Shown piece after piece: positions 1 through 10,572 of a stretch of 64,000 nucleotides of DNA. The translations under genes were made by a program, and so were the position numbers. The stretch is from Amphiura filiformis (lineage: Eukaryota; Echinodermata; Ophiuroidea; Amphilepidida; Amphiuridae): contig NC_092646.1 in assembly GCF_039555335.1 (NCBI RefSeq), positions 21,225,029 to 21,289,028 on the forward strand. The letters run 5' to 3'. Position 1 is the first letter of the stretch, and every line of letters begins with the position of its first letter. The notes under the pieces are model-generated. The model ran no database searches. It was not told where the DNA came from and saw only the letters and a program-made list of their open reading frames with translations.

Positions 1-509
1 CATATGAAAGGTAATCAAAGGTTTTGGAGAATTCTCAAACACTTTAATCATGATCATGATATGTGAGTAATGTGACCATCCACCACAAAGTGGTAGTAAA
101 GTCAGCTCTAGACCATTTTCTGTTTATTGCAGATGTTGAAAGAATGTACTTTCAGCTTTAAAATGACACCTCAACCAGCTTCATCGGACATCTGGAAGTG
201 AAGTTATGGTTCATCAAAGGTCAAATTCCTTATATATTTTACATAGAAATCCAAATACTGTTTTGATTGTATCTCAAAATGGAAAATGCCGACTTTACGA
301 CCAGTTTGTGGTGGATGGGCACATATTGTTCCTTGTGGTTTGACTGCATACAATTAGACAAAAGTGCAGCTAGACATGTTGAAGTTATTGTGCAATATAA
401 GGAAATGAATATGAGTTGGCTACAGACAATAATAGAGAAAACGGGTGCAACATATTTTAAGGATTGTCAGTGATTTACTCAACCAGAACATCTGGAAATT
501 CATATAAAT

Positions 510-824
510 TGAGATTTAAATAAAATATCATGTATTGTCAAATGAAACATAGCTAGAGCTTAATCCTTTAGTTCTACATGTAAGTGGCAATAAAAGTCAA
601 ATTTTAATAGTTTTGCAATTTGAGGGAAATGGTCCAAAACATTCAATTTTATGATTTCTTACAATTTCAGTAACAAACACAGCATATGAAAAAACACCCT
701 AAAAATGCCCCTACATGTATTTCTAATTATTGACAAAATATTCAAATTTGACTTCTATTGCCAGTTAGAAAGTTAAGGATTATGATTTCGCTATGTTTCA
801 TTTGGCAAAATGAGATAATGGTAT
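510..824. repeat. Foldback MITE, family A (diverged copy)
   Basis: The left part carries CAAATGAAACATAGC, TTAATCCTTTAG and GGCAATAAAAGTCAAATTTT. The right part carries the reverse complements (GACTTCTATTGCCAG, AAGGATTATGA, GTTTCATTTGGCAAAAT). The full-length relative is at 44891-45484 and a right-half copy is at about 61128-61343. The boundaries are approximate because the tips are decayed. Confidence 0.65.
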
Positions 825-955
825 GAGTGTTTGGACAGTATTTTTTGTGGGACATGAGAGCACATCAGACATATTCAGAGTGCAATTTGGTGTGTCTGAT
901 GTGCTCAGGTTGATCCCCCCAAAAATACTGTGCAAAGGTGGGTGACCGATCCCTT
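820..955. repeat. Minimal derivative of palindromic MITE family B
   Basis: It starts GGTATGAGTGTTTGGACAGT and continues TTTTTTGTGGGACATGAGAG. It ends with the inverted equivalent (CCAAAAATACTGTGCAAAGG, then GATCCC). It keeps only the two ends of the roughly 650-bp element at 11299-11955, so it looks like an internal-deletion product. It abuts the right end of the family A copy. Confidence 0.65.
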
Positions 956-1735
956 GAACCATTGTGCAATTGGAATTCCCCTTGAAATCACCTTTTTTGC
1001 CATTTACTATTATTTGTGATTAGTGAACCTTGCAAATTGTATCTGCAGAATGAAAAGACTGGATATTGGGACTTTCCAGCATTACTAAAATATAATAATA
1101 GTGACAACTGCACCCAGTTGGATGGAACTTACATTTTGTAAGTCAAAGTTTCTACACCAACTAGAATTGGAGTTGAAAGCTTGTGAAAGGACATTGCTGT
1201 TGTGCAAAACTGTATGGTTATTCTATACTCTAAGGAGGAAGTACATTTTGCAAATTGGATAAAGGTGGAACTGTTATCTGAAATTCACTTTATGTTTTGA
1301 GAAAAGAGGTCAAAACATATTTACCATTTCTCTATGACATCATTTAACTAGAGAAGAGTTGTTGCTTTTTCATCAGCAAACTAGTATGGTCTGATTTGAC
1401 AGGTTACCATGGTTACAACACTTGGGTACATTTGAATGGATTTGAATTTGACAAATATCCAACAAATGCATGGAACCACTTACAATTTTGAAAGACATAC
1501 CGTTTCTAATGTGAAGTCAATAAATGTGTTTTTGCTGGAAGTGATGCGTGGAATTATCAAACATACTATCAGATTGGAGTGATGAAATTGCATCATCTGA
1601 ATAGAGTTAAGAAACTTGAGGCATTGCATGGTGAAAGAGAGAACCTTTTTAGCATAAAAGAAATAACCTTCTTATATGGAAAGAAATAAACTTAATTGAT
1701 GCAACATTTTGAACTCGACCAAATTCTTGATTTTC

Positions 1736-4700
1736 ATGATGGCACACAGATTGTATTTGTGCCTTCTCCTGTTTTCACTTGTGATGATCTGTTTTGATTT
1801 AGCATCATCTGAAGCCAGTGATACTGTAAGATGTCAAAATCAACATTTCATTCTTTCGCGGAATGATACACTTACAATCCACACATATAGGAATGAAACC
1901 TGTGACTTTCTGGTGTCCTCCTCTGATAACCACAGCATTACTGTGAATTTTCTTTGGATGTCCTCCTGGTCCATTTTTGACGACATGTACTTTACCATAG
2001 AAGAATCAGGAGCAGAATGCTTGAATCGATCTTATGCCTGGATTGGATTTACGCCGGCAGAACCGTGCACAATGGTTCTTAATTGTATTACAATTCGCAT
2101 CAACATGCATGTTTCATCAACTTTGGAAATACAGGATAGCAGTGTGATTGCATCAACAAACAACTCTAAATATGCCAAATGGTATAATACAGATAACCGT
2201 CGTGCATTTGAGAACATCAAGTTCCATCAGTGTAAAAATGTTCATGTCATTGATGAGATTTATCAGATGCCATATAATGAAATTCACTATGTCACACTAC
2301 AAGAGTTACACACATCTCTCAAGATAACATTAGAAGGAGATCCTTACTTCAAACCAGATGAACTACCTGGATTTGATCTTGACCTTCCAGATGATATACT
2401 TCTAGCTGAATTCCCGGAATGTCCTGATGGCTGCTTCTGTACCCTGCGTTTCCAAATATTTGTTATTGACTGTCCAGATAATGTTAGCAAGAACATCCTT
2501 TTAGTAGGCGGATCTCCTGATTTGATTATTGCCAATTCAACTGCACTAGACCTCTCTGATAGACAACTTACTCGCATTGAACCTCAATGCTTCCTCAATC
2601 TATCCGATGTTATCATTTTATTATTGAACCATAATAAGATGACAACAATTGAGCCTGGTATTTTTGAAGGTTTAGAAAACATTCATACATTGGACTTGTC
2701 TTTCAACCAAATCTCAAGTATAGAAGCTGGTTCGTTTTTACATTTGTACAAATTGAAACAGTTACTGTTAAATGTAAATAAGTTAAAGTATATTTCACAT
2801 ACTTGGTTTGAAGGTTTAGTCAATATACAGGTACTGTATTTAGGTGGAAATACTATTAAGGAAGTAGAACCAGATATGTTTTCGCAAATGCAAATGTTAA
2901 AGGTCTTGTCTATCCCTGATTGCTATTTATCTCAATTGGGAAACCTTCCAAATGAACTGCTGTTGTTGGATATTGCATCGAATATTTTCTCACACATTCC
3001 CACAAGTCTGCCAAAGAATTTAACCCATTTATCCTTAGATAACAACCATCTCTCTTTTCTGAACCAAACAATACTGTATGATAAATCTACACTGATATCA
3101 CTAGTCTTGTCACACAATAATTTATCTCTCATTCGAAGTGGCTTATTCAGTCACTTTTACACGTTAAAACATCTTATATTGGGTTCTAATACTTTAGAGA
3201 AAGTACAAATAGACATTTTTGATCAATTAAAGACATTAGAAATATTAGATCTATCTAACAACAGCATTGACTCACTGCAGTCAGGTGTATTCAGAGATTG
3301 TCATCAATTGAAAGGGTTGTTGTTGTATAACAACAAACTCAATGTGATACAAAGTGACCTTTTCAATAATTTGACAAAGCTAGAGATATTAGGTATGCAT
3401 AATAATAGCATTGAATCATTACCATCAGGTATATTCAGAGATCTTTATCAATTACAAGAGCTTTATCTGTATGGGAACAAGCTAAGTGTGGTACAAAAAG
3501 ATGTTTTCAACAGTTTGACAGAGTTAGAGCTATTAAAGTTGGGTGATAATAGCATCAATGTGATACAAAGTGACCTTTTCAATAGTTTGACAAAGCTAGA
3601 GATACTAAATCTTACCTATAATAATTTTGATTCATTACCATCAGGTGTATTCAGAGATCTTCATCAATTACGAGAGCTTTATTTGTATGGGAACAAACTC
3701 AATGTGATACAAAAAGACGTTTTCAACAGTTTGACAGAGTTAGAGATATTGGAGTTGGGTGATAATAGCATCAATGTGATACAAAGTGACCTCTTCAATA
3801 GTTTGACAAAGCTAGAGATATTAAGTCTGAATGAAAATAATATTGAATCACTACCATCAGGTGTATTCACATATCTTCATCAATTACGAGAGCTTTATCT
3901 GCATGGGAACAAACTCAATGTGATACAAAGTGACCTTTTCAGTAGTTTGACAAAGCTAGAGGTATTACAATTGAGTAATAATAATATTGATTCATTACCA
4001 TCAGGTGTATTCACAGATCTTCATCAATTGCAAGAGCTTTATCTGTATGGGAACAAACTCAATGTGATACAAAGTGACCTTTTCAATAGTTTGACAAAGC
4101 TAGAGATATTATCTCTGCATGAAAATAACATTGACAAATTACCATCAGGTGTATTCAGGGATATTCATCAGTTGCAAGGGCTGTGGCTATATGGGAACAA
4201 ACTCAATGTGATACAAAGTGACCTTTTCAATAGTCTGACAAAGCTAGAGATACTAAGTCTGATTGAAAATAACATTGAATCATTACCATCAGGTGTATTT
4301 AAAGATCTTCATCAATTGCGAGACCTTTGGCTGGATGACATCAAACTCAATGTGGTACAAAGTGACCTTTTCAATAGTCTGACAAAGCTAGAGACATTAA
4401 GTATCGCTAGAAATAGTATTGATTCATTACCATCAGGTGTATTCAGAGATCTTTATCAATTGCAAGAGCTTTATCTGTATGAAAACAAACTCAATGTGAT
4501 ACAAAGTGACCTTTTCAATAATTTATCAAAGTTAAAGACATTACTATTGAATAAAAATAACATTGGATCATTACCATCAGGTGTATTCAGAGATCTTCAT
4601 CAATTGCAAGGGCTTTGCCTGAATGAGAACAAACACAATGTGATACAAAGTGACCTTTTCTATAATTTGACAAAGTTAAAGACATTACTTTTGGATCATA

Positions 4701-6316
4701 ATAACATCACTGTGATACAAAGTGACCTTTTCAATAATTTGACAAAGTTAGAGTTATTATTTTTGAATAGTAATAACATTGGATCATTGTCTTCAGGTAT
4801 ATTCAGAGATATGCAATTATTAGAGAAATTATGGCTGCATGACAATGAAATTGAGTCATTGCCCTCTGCTCTTTTTAAAGACCTTAAAAGCTTAAAGCAG
4901 CTCCATCTCTATGGCAACAGGTTGACCGAAATACCAAGAGATGTTTTCCACCAATTTAATGGAATGCCTTTACAGGTATTAACTATCTTTGCAAACAAAT
5001 TGGTCAGACTTTATCCATATCAGTTTGCAAATTTGACAGATTTGATAGGTCTGAACCTTCAAAATAATAAATTGAAACAAGTTCATAATAAAGCACTGTC
5101 TGGTTTAACCAAATTGAAATTTATAGACCTTTCATATAATAATCTAACAAAAATAACAAAAGACTCGTTTGTGGGATTGACTCTGCAAAACAAAAGTTAC
5201 ATCTCAGTAGACAACCCATCCACATGTTGTTTTCTTGAAATTATAAATCAGTCTCATTGTGCTACAAGATATGAAAAATCTCCTTACTTATCATGTAAGC
5301 AGCTCCTCCCATCTACAGCAGTTAAATGTTGTACATGGATTTTTGGCTTTTGTGCTTTGTTTTCTAACATTGTGGTGTTCATTTGGGGATGTGAAAAAAT
5401 GAAGTCCAAATCAGCAGATGAAAAGCAAGTGAAACAAGTTGTTTTTATTACCAATTTAGCTCTGGCAGACTTACTTATGGGTGTATATTTGTTAGTTATT
5501 GCATCTGTGGATCAATATTACAGTGAGTATTTTCCTTCATTTGCTGAACATTGGAGGAACAGTGCTCTTTGCAAAATTGCAGGATTTCTGTCAGTCTTAT
5601 CAAGTGAAGCATCCCTTTTATTTCTAACCCTTATAGCTGTAGATAGACTTTGGGCATTTCGAAAAATCTTTATAACACGGAAGCTATTTGGAAAATTGAC
5701 ACAAGTATTGATGACAACAATTGCATGGGTTATTGCTCTTGCTCTGAGCATTGCAACTATTACCTTACAAGATGATAAATTGTATCAATTTTCTGATGTT
5801 TGTATTGGTTTACCATTGGTAAAAACTAAAATATATGAGAAAAACTATGAAAACATTACAATATCATACAACTTTTTAGCGCAAGATGATCATCTTCAGT
5901 TACTAACATTTACTGAAATCAGCTCAAAACTAGAAAACTATTTCTCAATTGGACTTTTCCTTGGGCTTAACTTCATGTTGTGTTTGTTGATTTCAATATG
6001 TTATATACTACTATTTATGTATATATGTAAATCAGGATTTGCCTTACTCAAAACTGATTTGAAAATGGCCATTAAAATGGGCGCGGTCGCATTGACTGAC
6101 CTCATGTGTTGGCTCCCTATTGTTTCCTTGGGTATTCTAGCACAGACTGGAGTAAAGGAACTCCCCCCTGAATTGTTTCCATGGATCACAGCATTCATTT
6201 TACCAATTAATTCTGTACTTAATCCATTTTTGTATGCTACAGTAGATCGTGTTTCAAATCATTTTGTAGATCGAATACAACCAAATTGTTACAACGAAAT
6301 GGAGACAATGTTGTAG
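1736..6316 (+). CDS. LRR-containing GPCR, LGR type C (relaxin receptor/GRL101-like), intronless
   Basis: A plasma-membrane receptor of the LGR class, where the leucine-rich ectodomain binds a peptide ligand and the rhodopsin-type 7TM core signals through G proteins. The open frame begins upstream at a TTG, but the first ATGs (1736, 1739) directly precede a strong signal peptide (HRLYLCLLLFSLVMICF), giving about 1526 aa. Order: a Cys-containing N-terminal domain of uncertain type (about 30-225, perhaps CUB-like); a C-x-C type LRRNT at 229-250; about 37 LRRs of 24 residues to about 1148; a hinge with NPSTCCF; 7TM at about 1193-1502. LGR hallmarks are NLALADLLMGVYLL in TM2, LSSEASLLFLTLIAVDR in TM3, TDLMCWLP in TM6 and LPINSVLNPFLY in TM7. 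DRY is DRL (Asp 1303); NPxxY is kept (1496). The tail is only about 25 aa. No LDLa module is present, unlike vertebrate relaxin receptors and snail GRL101. The ligand is unknown. Confidence 0.93.
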   Translation: MMAHRLYLCLLLFSLVMICFDLASSEASDTVRCQNQHFILSRNDTLTIHTYRNETCDFLVSSSDNHSITVNFLWMSSWSIFDDMYFTIEESGAECLNRSYAWIGFTPAEPCTMVLNCITIRINMHVSSTLEIQDSSVIASTNNSKYAKWYNTDNRRAFENIKFHQCKNVHVIDEIYQMPYNEIHYVTLQELHTSLKITLEGDPYFKPDELPGFDLDLPDDILLAEFPECPDGCFCTLRFQIFVIDCPDNVSKNILLVGGSPDLIIANSTALDLSDRQLTRIEPQCFLNLSDVIILLLNHNKMTTIEPGIFEGLENIHTLDLSFNQISSIEAGSFLHLYKLKQLLLNVNKLKYISHTWFEGLVNIQVLYLGGNTIKEVEPDMFSQMQMLKVLSIPDCYLSQLGNLPNELLLLDIASNIFSHIPTSLPKNLTHLSLDNNHLSFLNQTILYDKSTLISLVLSHNNLSLIRSGLFSHFYTLKHLILGSNTLEKVQIDIFDQLKTLEILDLSNNSIDSLQSGVFRDCHQLKGLLLYNNKLNVIQSDLFNNLTKLEILGMHNNSIESLPSGIFRDLYQLQELYLYGNKLSVVQKDVFNSLTELELLKLGDNSINVIQSDLFNSLTKLEILNLTYNNFDSLPSGVFRDLHQLRELYLYGNKLNVIQKDVFNSLTELEILELGDNSINVIQSDLFNSLTKLEILSLNENNIESLPSGVFTYLHQLRELYLHGNKLNVIQSDLFSSLTKLEVLQLSNNNIDSLPSGVFTDLHQLQELYLYGNKLNVIQSDLFNSLTKLEILSLHENNIDKLPSGVFRDIHQLQGLWLYGNKLNVIQSDLFNSLTKLEILSLIENNIESLPSGVFKDLHQLRDLWLDDIKLNVVQSDLFNSLTKLETLSIARNSIDSLPSGVFRDLYQLQELYLYENKLNVIQSDLFNNLSKLKTLLLNKNNIGSLPSGVFRDLHQLQGLCLNENKHNVIQSDLFYNLTKLKTLLLDHNNITVIQSDLFNNLTKLELLFLNSNNIGSLSSGIFRDMQLLEKLWLHDNEIESLPSALFKDLKSLKQLHLYGNRLTEIPRDVFHQFNGMPLQVLTIFANKLVRLYPYQFANLTDLIGLNLQNNKLKQVHNKALSGLTKLKFIDLSYNNLTKITKDSFVGLTLQNKSYISVDNPSTCCFLEIINQSHCATRYEKSPYLSCKQLLPSTAVKCCTWIFGFCALFSNIVVFIWGCEKMKSKSADEKQVKQVVFITNLALADLLMGVYLLVIASVDQYYSEYFPSFAEHWRNSALCKIAGFLSVLSSEASLLFLTLIAVDRLWAFRKIFITRKLFGKLTQVLMTTIAWVIALALSIATITLQDDKLYQFSDVCIGLPLVKTKIYEKNYENITISYNFLAQDDHLQLLTFTEISSKLENYFSIGLFLGLNFMLCLLISICYILLFMYICKSGFALLKTDLKMAIKMGAVALTDLMCWLPIVSLGILAQTGVKELPPELFPWITAFILPINSVLNPFLYATVDRVSNHFVDRIQPNCYNEMETML
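3230..4885 (+). repeat. Homogenised LRR-coding tandem array (23 x 72 bp)
   Basis: Twenty-three consecutive 24-codon repeats, mostly alternating between type A (ending NNIxSLPSGVFRDL) and type B (ending NKLNVIQSDLFNSL), so the dominant DNA period is 144 bp. Blocks such as AATGTGATACAAAGTGACCT recur almost unchanged. Repeats 14-16 (3446-3661) and 17-19 (3662-3877) form a duplicated 216-bp unit. Flanking LRRs (1-10 and 34-37) are diverged, which marks the core as a recent expansion. Confidence 0.95.
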
Positions 6317-6492
6317 TCCATTTCATTTATGTCATATTTGTTTTATCAGCATGACTTGCCCAAAAGATTGCTGTATTAAATGTATACAAAATGTTCTGAT
6401 GAAAATGGATACATTGCAAACTTTTACAAGTCAAATGTGTGACATGGCAGCAATAAGTGTACTAGAAGAAGTGTACTACATGTATTTCAGAT

Positions 6493-6498
6493 AATAAA
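6493..6498 (+). terminator. Candidate polyadenylation signal of the LGR gene
   Basis: AATAAA lies 177 bp after the TAG stop and just before the minisatellite. It is the first canonical hexamer downstream of the stop. Confidence 0.5.
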
Positions 6499-6516
6499 TG
6501 ATATAAACATTGCATA

Positions 6517-7459
6517 AGATGTCCAAATGAGGTGATTTATATCCAAATAAGTTGATTTATATCCAAATGAGGTGATTTATGTCAAAATGAAGTGATTTAT
6601 GTCAAGATGAGGTGATTTATGTCAAAATGAGGTGATCTATGTCAAAATGAAGTGATTTCAAAATGAGGTGATTTATGTCAAAATGGGGTGATTTATGTCA
6701 AAATGAGATGATTTATGTCAAAATGAGATGATTTATGTCAAAATGAGGTGATTTATGTCAAAATGAGGTGATTTATATCAAAATGAGGTGATTTATGTCA
6801 AAATGAGATGATTTATGTCAAAATGAAGTGATTTACATGTATGTCAAAATGAAGAGATTTATGTCAAAATTAAGTGTTTATGTCTAAATGAAGTAATTAT
6901 GTCTAACTGGAGTGATTTATGTCAAAATGATGTGATTTATGTCAAAATGAGGGGATTTGTGTCAAAATAAGCAATTTATGTCAAAATGAGGTGTTTTATG
7001 TCAAAATGGGGTGATTTATATCAAAATAAGGTGATTGTCAAATTGAAGTTATTTATGTCAAAATGAGGTATTTATGTCAAAATGGGGTGATTTATGTCAA
7101 AATCAGGTGATTATTGTCAAATTGAAGTGATTTATGTCAAAATGAGGTGATTTATATCAAAATGAGGTGATTATTGTCAAATTGAAGTAATTTATGTCAA
7201 AATGAAAGGATTTATGTCAAAATGAGGTGACTTATGTCAAAATAAAGCAATTAATATGTCAAAATGAGGTGTTTTATGTCAAAATGGGGTGATTTCTGTC
7301 AAAATCAGGTGATTATTGTCAAATTGAAGTGATTTATGTCAAAATGAAGGGATTTATGTCAAAATGAGGTGATTTATGTCAAAATGAGGTGATTTATGTC
7401 AAAATGAGGTGATTATTGTCAAATTGAAGTGATTTATGTCAACATGAAAGGATTTTTGT
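6517..7459. repeat. 20-bp minisatellite
   Basis: About 45 tandem, partly degenerate copies of GTCAAAATGAGGTGATTTAT. Variants carry ATATC, TGAAGTG, or single-base deletions giving GATTATTGTCAAATTGAAGT. Variant units recur in blocks (for example around 7020-7200 and 7250-7440), which suggests multi-unit duplications. It lies immediately 3' of the receptor gene. Confidence 0.95.
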
Positions 7460-7664
7460 CCTTGTCTTTTTAGAATATAATGGTTTCTAAAATTAATGAT
7501 GTAGAAAGAAGAGGAGAAATGTGAAAATTAAAAAGTGGGCATGTATATACGTCAGTGACATGGGTCAAAATGTGTTTATTGTTTTATGAATTAAAAGATG
7601 ATGCATACGCTGCAAAAAAAAAGCTGTTTAAAAGTTTAAACAAGTCAGTGAGTCATTTAAGTGC

Positions 7665-7699
7665 CAGGTTTAAACAACTTGTTATGTTGTTTAAACCTG
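7665..7699. repeat. Perfect short hairpin
   Basis: CAGGTTTAAACAAC pairs with GTTGTTTAAACCTG across a 7-nt loop. Related TTTAAAC words surround it (7620-7735), probably a small foldback insertion. Confidence 0.6.
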
Positions 7700-8363
7700 A
7701 CGCTTAAACAACCCAAGTTGTTACCTAATATATATTTTGCTGTATACAAAAGGCATGTTGATAATCATAATTATAAATATGAATGAATACAAATATGTTT
7801 GTTTGTTTGGTTGGTTTATTTCTTCTTTTGCCTGGGTTACTCATTCAGTGGATGTTTTAAGGTATACTCAGTTCTTCCATGAGTCCCAGGGTATGAACAT
7901 GCATGTATGTATGTATAATGTATATCTTGGAATAACAACCGTTAACACACACAGCTTTTTGTAGTTTTCTAAGTTATAGACCTGGACCACAAGAGTGTGT
8001 TTTTTCCCGTCTATTACGATCGTGTCATAATCTTATTATAATATAGTATCATGTTTCCGCTCAATGTTGTCGGCTTACTACAATCGTGTCATCATTCGCG
8101 AATGTTAAAAATTTCCATCATCAGGCCGCTTTGTAGTATGATCGTGTTGTAATTGCCGGCAAAAATTACTTGTGTGTACGCATTTCTTCATTGTATTTAT
8201 GTTTAATCAATAGACTACGTAATTGCCGTGGCGTGTATATAACCAGAATTTATTATGACACGATGATGAGGTGCTGACCGTGTGGATGCTCTCATCATTC
8301 ATTTATCATAATTGTGTCATAATCTGGTAATTACAATACAATGACGAAAGCACTGGGTCATAC

Positions 8364-8800
8364 TTAGGGGCTGTGCAATAATTATGAGCCCCCCCAGGGG
8401 GGTAAAATTTCCAAACAGCTCGCCAAAAATCGCTTGGCCCCCCCTCTTGGCCCGCCAAAAATCGCTTGCCCCCCCCCTCTCTGCCCGCCAAAAATTCTTT
8501 CCCCCCCCCTTGAACATGCCAAATTTTTGGGATCCCAAATTGTAAACTTTAAATGGTCTAGATGTATGTTGCGAGCGCAGTGAGCAGGAAAATTTGCATA
8601 TTTAGGCGTTTCCGTACTGTTTTCCTAAGCCATTTTAGAGCGTTTTATTAAAAAGGCACCCCATGAATGCATGCCAAAAATCGCTTGCCCCCCCCCTCTC
8701 GGCTTGCCAAAATTGCTTCCTACTCCCCTTTCGGCTCGCCAAAATTTCTTGCCCCCCAATTTTACCCTCCCCAGGGCTCATAATTATTGCACAGCCCTTA
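8364..8800. repeat. Foldback MITE with C-rich internal repeats
   Basis: Terminal inverted repeats: TTAGGGGCTGTGCAATAATT at the left and AATTATTGCACAGCCCTTA at the right. The interior consists of degenerate units of GCCAAAAATCGCTTG followed by a run of C. A decayed partial copy in the opposite orientation lies at 61535-61650. The open frames read on the minus strand here are low-complexity by-products. Confidence 0.85.
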
Positions 8801-10048
8801 CGTGCCATGGACTTCATTGTGCTTGAAGAGTTTGTGGCGTAAGTGAGAGAAAATGAAAAACTTGACCTTATTATAATATTTGTATATTATTAAAGTTGGA
8901 AAAAAAGATTGTTAATTGGTTGTGTTCTATCAAATACTACCTTCTTATATAATGTTACATTTGGTTCTTGTAGTCCAACATGGTCTAATCAAAGCTTTAA
9001 AAAATTCCTCAGCAAATTTTGGAAGGATTATGTACGTCCTTATATTCATTTCGTCGACGGGTCCTTAAAGAACTTTAGCAAAATTACCCTCGATTAGAGA
9101 AAAGCGAGGGTAATAAATTTTGTTTCACTGGTTTCATTTTCTGATATTGGATTTCATAATTTGATCTCATATACCTCGACACCTGCTGATGTTTGACCTT
9201 TTGCATGTCAACACATTCCTGGTGCTCTGGAGGTAAGCTGGGCAGGGGAGTGAGTTTCAGGGCTGGAATTGCCAGAGGGCATATAATATGGTAACCCAAG
9301 TGAAGTCCAGCTGGTTAGGATGACAGATTGACCACTGTGTTTTTAAGACTAACTTTCATGCTCATGGCAATTGCCATGGCAACTGGCTGTCAAAGCTGAA
9401 AACATTTGAAGAAAGCATGGATTCAAAAGTTTTAAGGACATGTACATGAAATGTTTGCCCCCATGCCAAATGTCAGCATACATATGTCTGGCATTAAAGA
9501 TTTTAATCTGTAAGTTTTATTCTATCTTTTAATCATGTAACTTAGTTACATTATGAAGTTATGGCTTATGCTAAATATGTGACACAATCTGGTCCATGGG
9601 GGCCAAAGGAGGCATTTTTGAAAGTTTAGTTACTATAACTATTACCTAATACAAACATCAGGCTATCATATACTGAAAACACCACAGGTTCTAAAGTTAT
9701 AAAGTTTCATGATGTCTATTTTCTTATGTATTTTATTGTTTTTTACTCCATATTTTTGCCTTTATCTCAATTTCAAATTTGCCGCCTTTGGCCCCCATAG
9801 ATCAGATTGTGTATATTGTCATCACAATTTCATTACATTTATATATTTTTACTCTATTTTATATTATTATTATCATCTTGAATAATTTGTTATTGCCAAG
9901 TTACTTTGTATGTGTATGAGGTCCTATTTTGGAAGAGAGGGCTTGTCACTGAAGCTGTGTACTAAAAATATAATAAAAACCCAATGAAAACAATAAAATT
10001 GTTCTTGTTTTGTTTTCGTACACTGCGATTGAATTTTCTGCCATCACA
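8801..10048. other. Intergenic, no feature recognised
   Basis: Unique-looking AT-rich DNA. GCCATGGCAACTG-type words at 9365-9385 and a pair of inverted GGCCCCCAT / ATGGGGGCC motifs (about 9600 and 9790) hint at another decayed foldback element. No exon signal was found. Confidence 0.4.
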
Positions 10049-10322
10049 TACTGTAAAAAACTTGATAGTTGGTACATGTGCTTACTGTCAAGCACTTTTA
10101 AAACATGCAAACATGAATAGCCCCATCCACAAAAGTGTAAAGGGTTTTAAGCAAATCATCGATACACATACATGTAGTTAAATATATGAACAAGTAAACC
10201 TGCAAATTTGTGTCTCAACCCCATTAGCTCAGTTGGTAAAGCGCCAGACTTTGGTACAATTTCATGTTTTTGTAAAGCCTTGATAGTAAGCACATGTGCT
10301 AACTATCAAGTTTTTACGGTAG
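10049..10322. repeat. Foldback element with a tRNA-like loop
   Basis: The left arm (GTAAAAAACTTGATAGTT, then ACATGTGCTTACTGTCAAG) is the inverse of the right arm (CTTGATAGTAAGCACATGTG, then AACTATCAAGTTTTTAC). The loop contains the tRNA-like segment at 10219-10258. Confidence 0.75.
10219..10258 (+). other. 5' half of a tRNA-like sequence (A-box only)
   Basis: CCCCATTAGCTCAGTTGGTA and the following AAGCGCCAGACTTTGG look like the acceptor strand, D-arm and anticodon-stem 5' strand of a tRNA, or the head of a tRNA-derived SINE. No T-arm or B-box follows, so it is a fragment, not a working tRNA gene. Confidence 0.6.
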
Positions 10323-10572
10323 ATTCTTTGATACACTTATATAAGCATAGGAGGAAAAATCGATCGCAGTATTTGCGGCTGTATTAAATTTTCATTTTTT
10401 TTTTTGGTGCAATTGCGTTTTTTCAAAGAAATTTTTTTTACAAAAATTAAAAAACAAGAAGTTATGGACCCTAAATTACTTGTTATTTAAGGTTGGAACT
10501 GGAGAAACACTGCTCCAAAAAAACCCCAAAAATTTTGAGTTTTTTTAAAAATCAAAACTGGATGAAGTTGTT

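Larger units (their letters stand above)
1..1735. other. Upstream region of the LGR gene
   Basis: No convincing exon was seen. The short open frame at 267-473 has no recognisable motif. The stretch holds two palindromic repeat copies (about 510-824 and 820-955) and otherwise AT-rich unique-looking sequence. No clear TATA box or initiator could be assigned to the receptor gene; its 5' UTR must lie in this region, or begin in an exon further upstream. Confidence 0.5.

Noticed and set aside
1709..1735. N-terminal extension of the LGR starting at TTG
   Set aside because: The signal peptide begins right after the ATGs at 1736/1739, and TTG is not an expected start in an animal gene.
6517..7459. 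CRISPR-like regular array
   Set aside because: Units are directly adjacent with no spacers; it is a eukaryotic minisatellite.
8306..8817. Minus-strand Gly/Trp/Lys-rich open frames
   Set aside because: They are translations of the C-rich internal repeats of the MITE at 8364-8800.
10219..10258. tRNA gene
   Set aside because: Only the 5' half is present; no T-arm, B-box or acceptor 3' strand follows.
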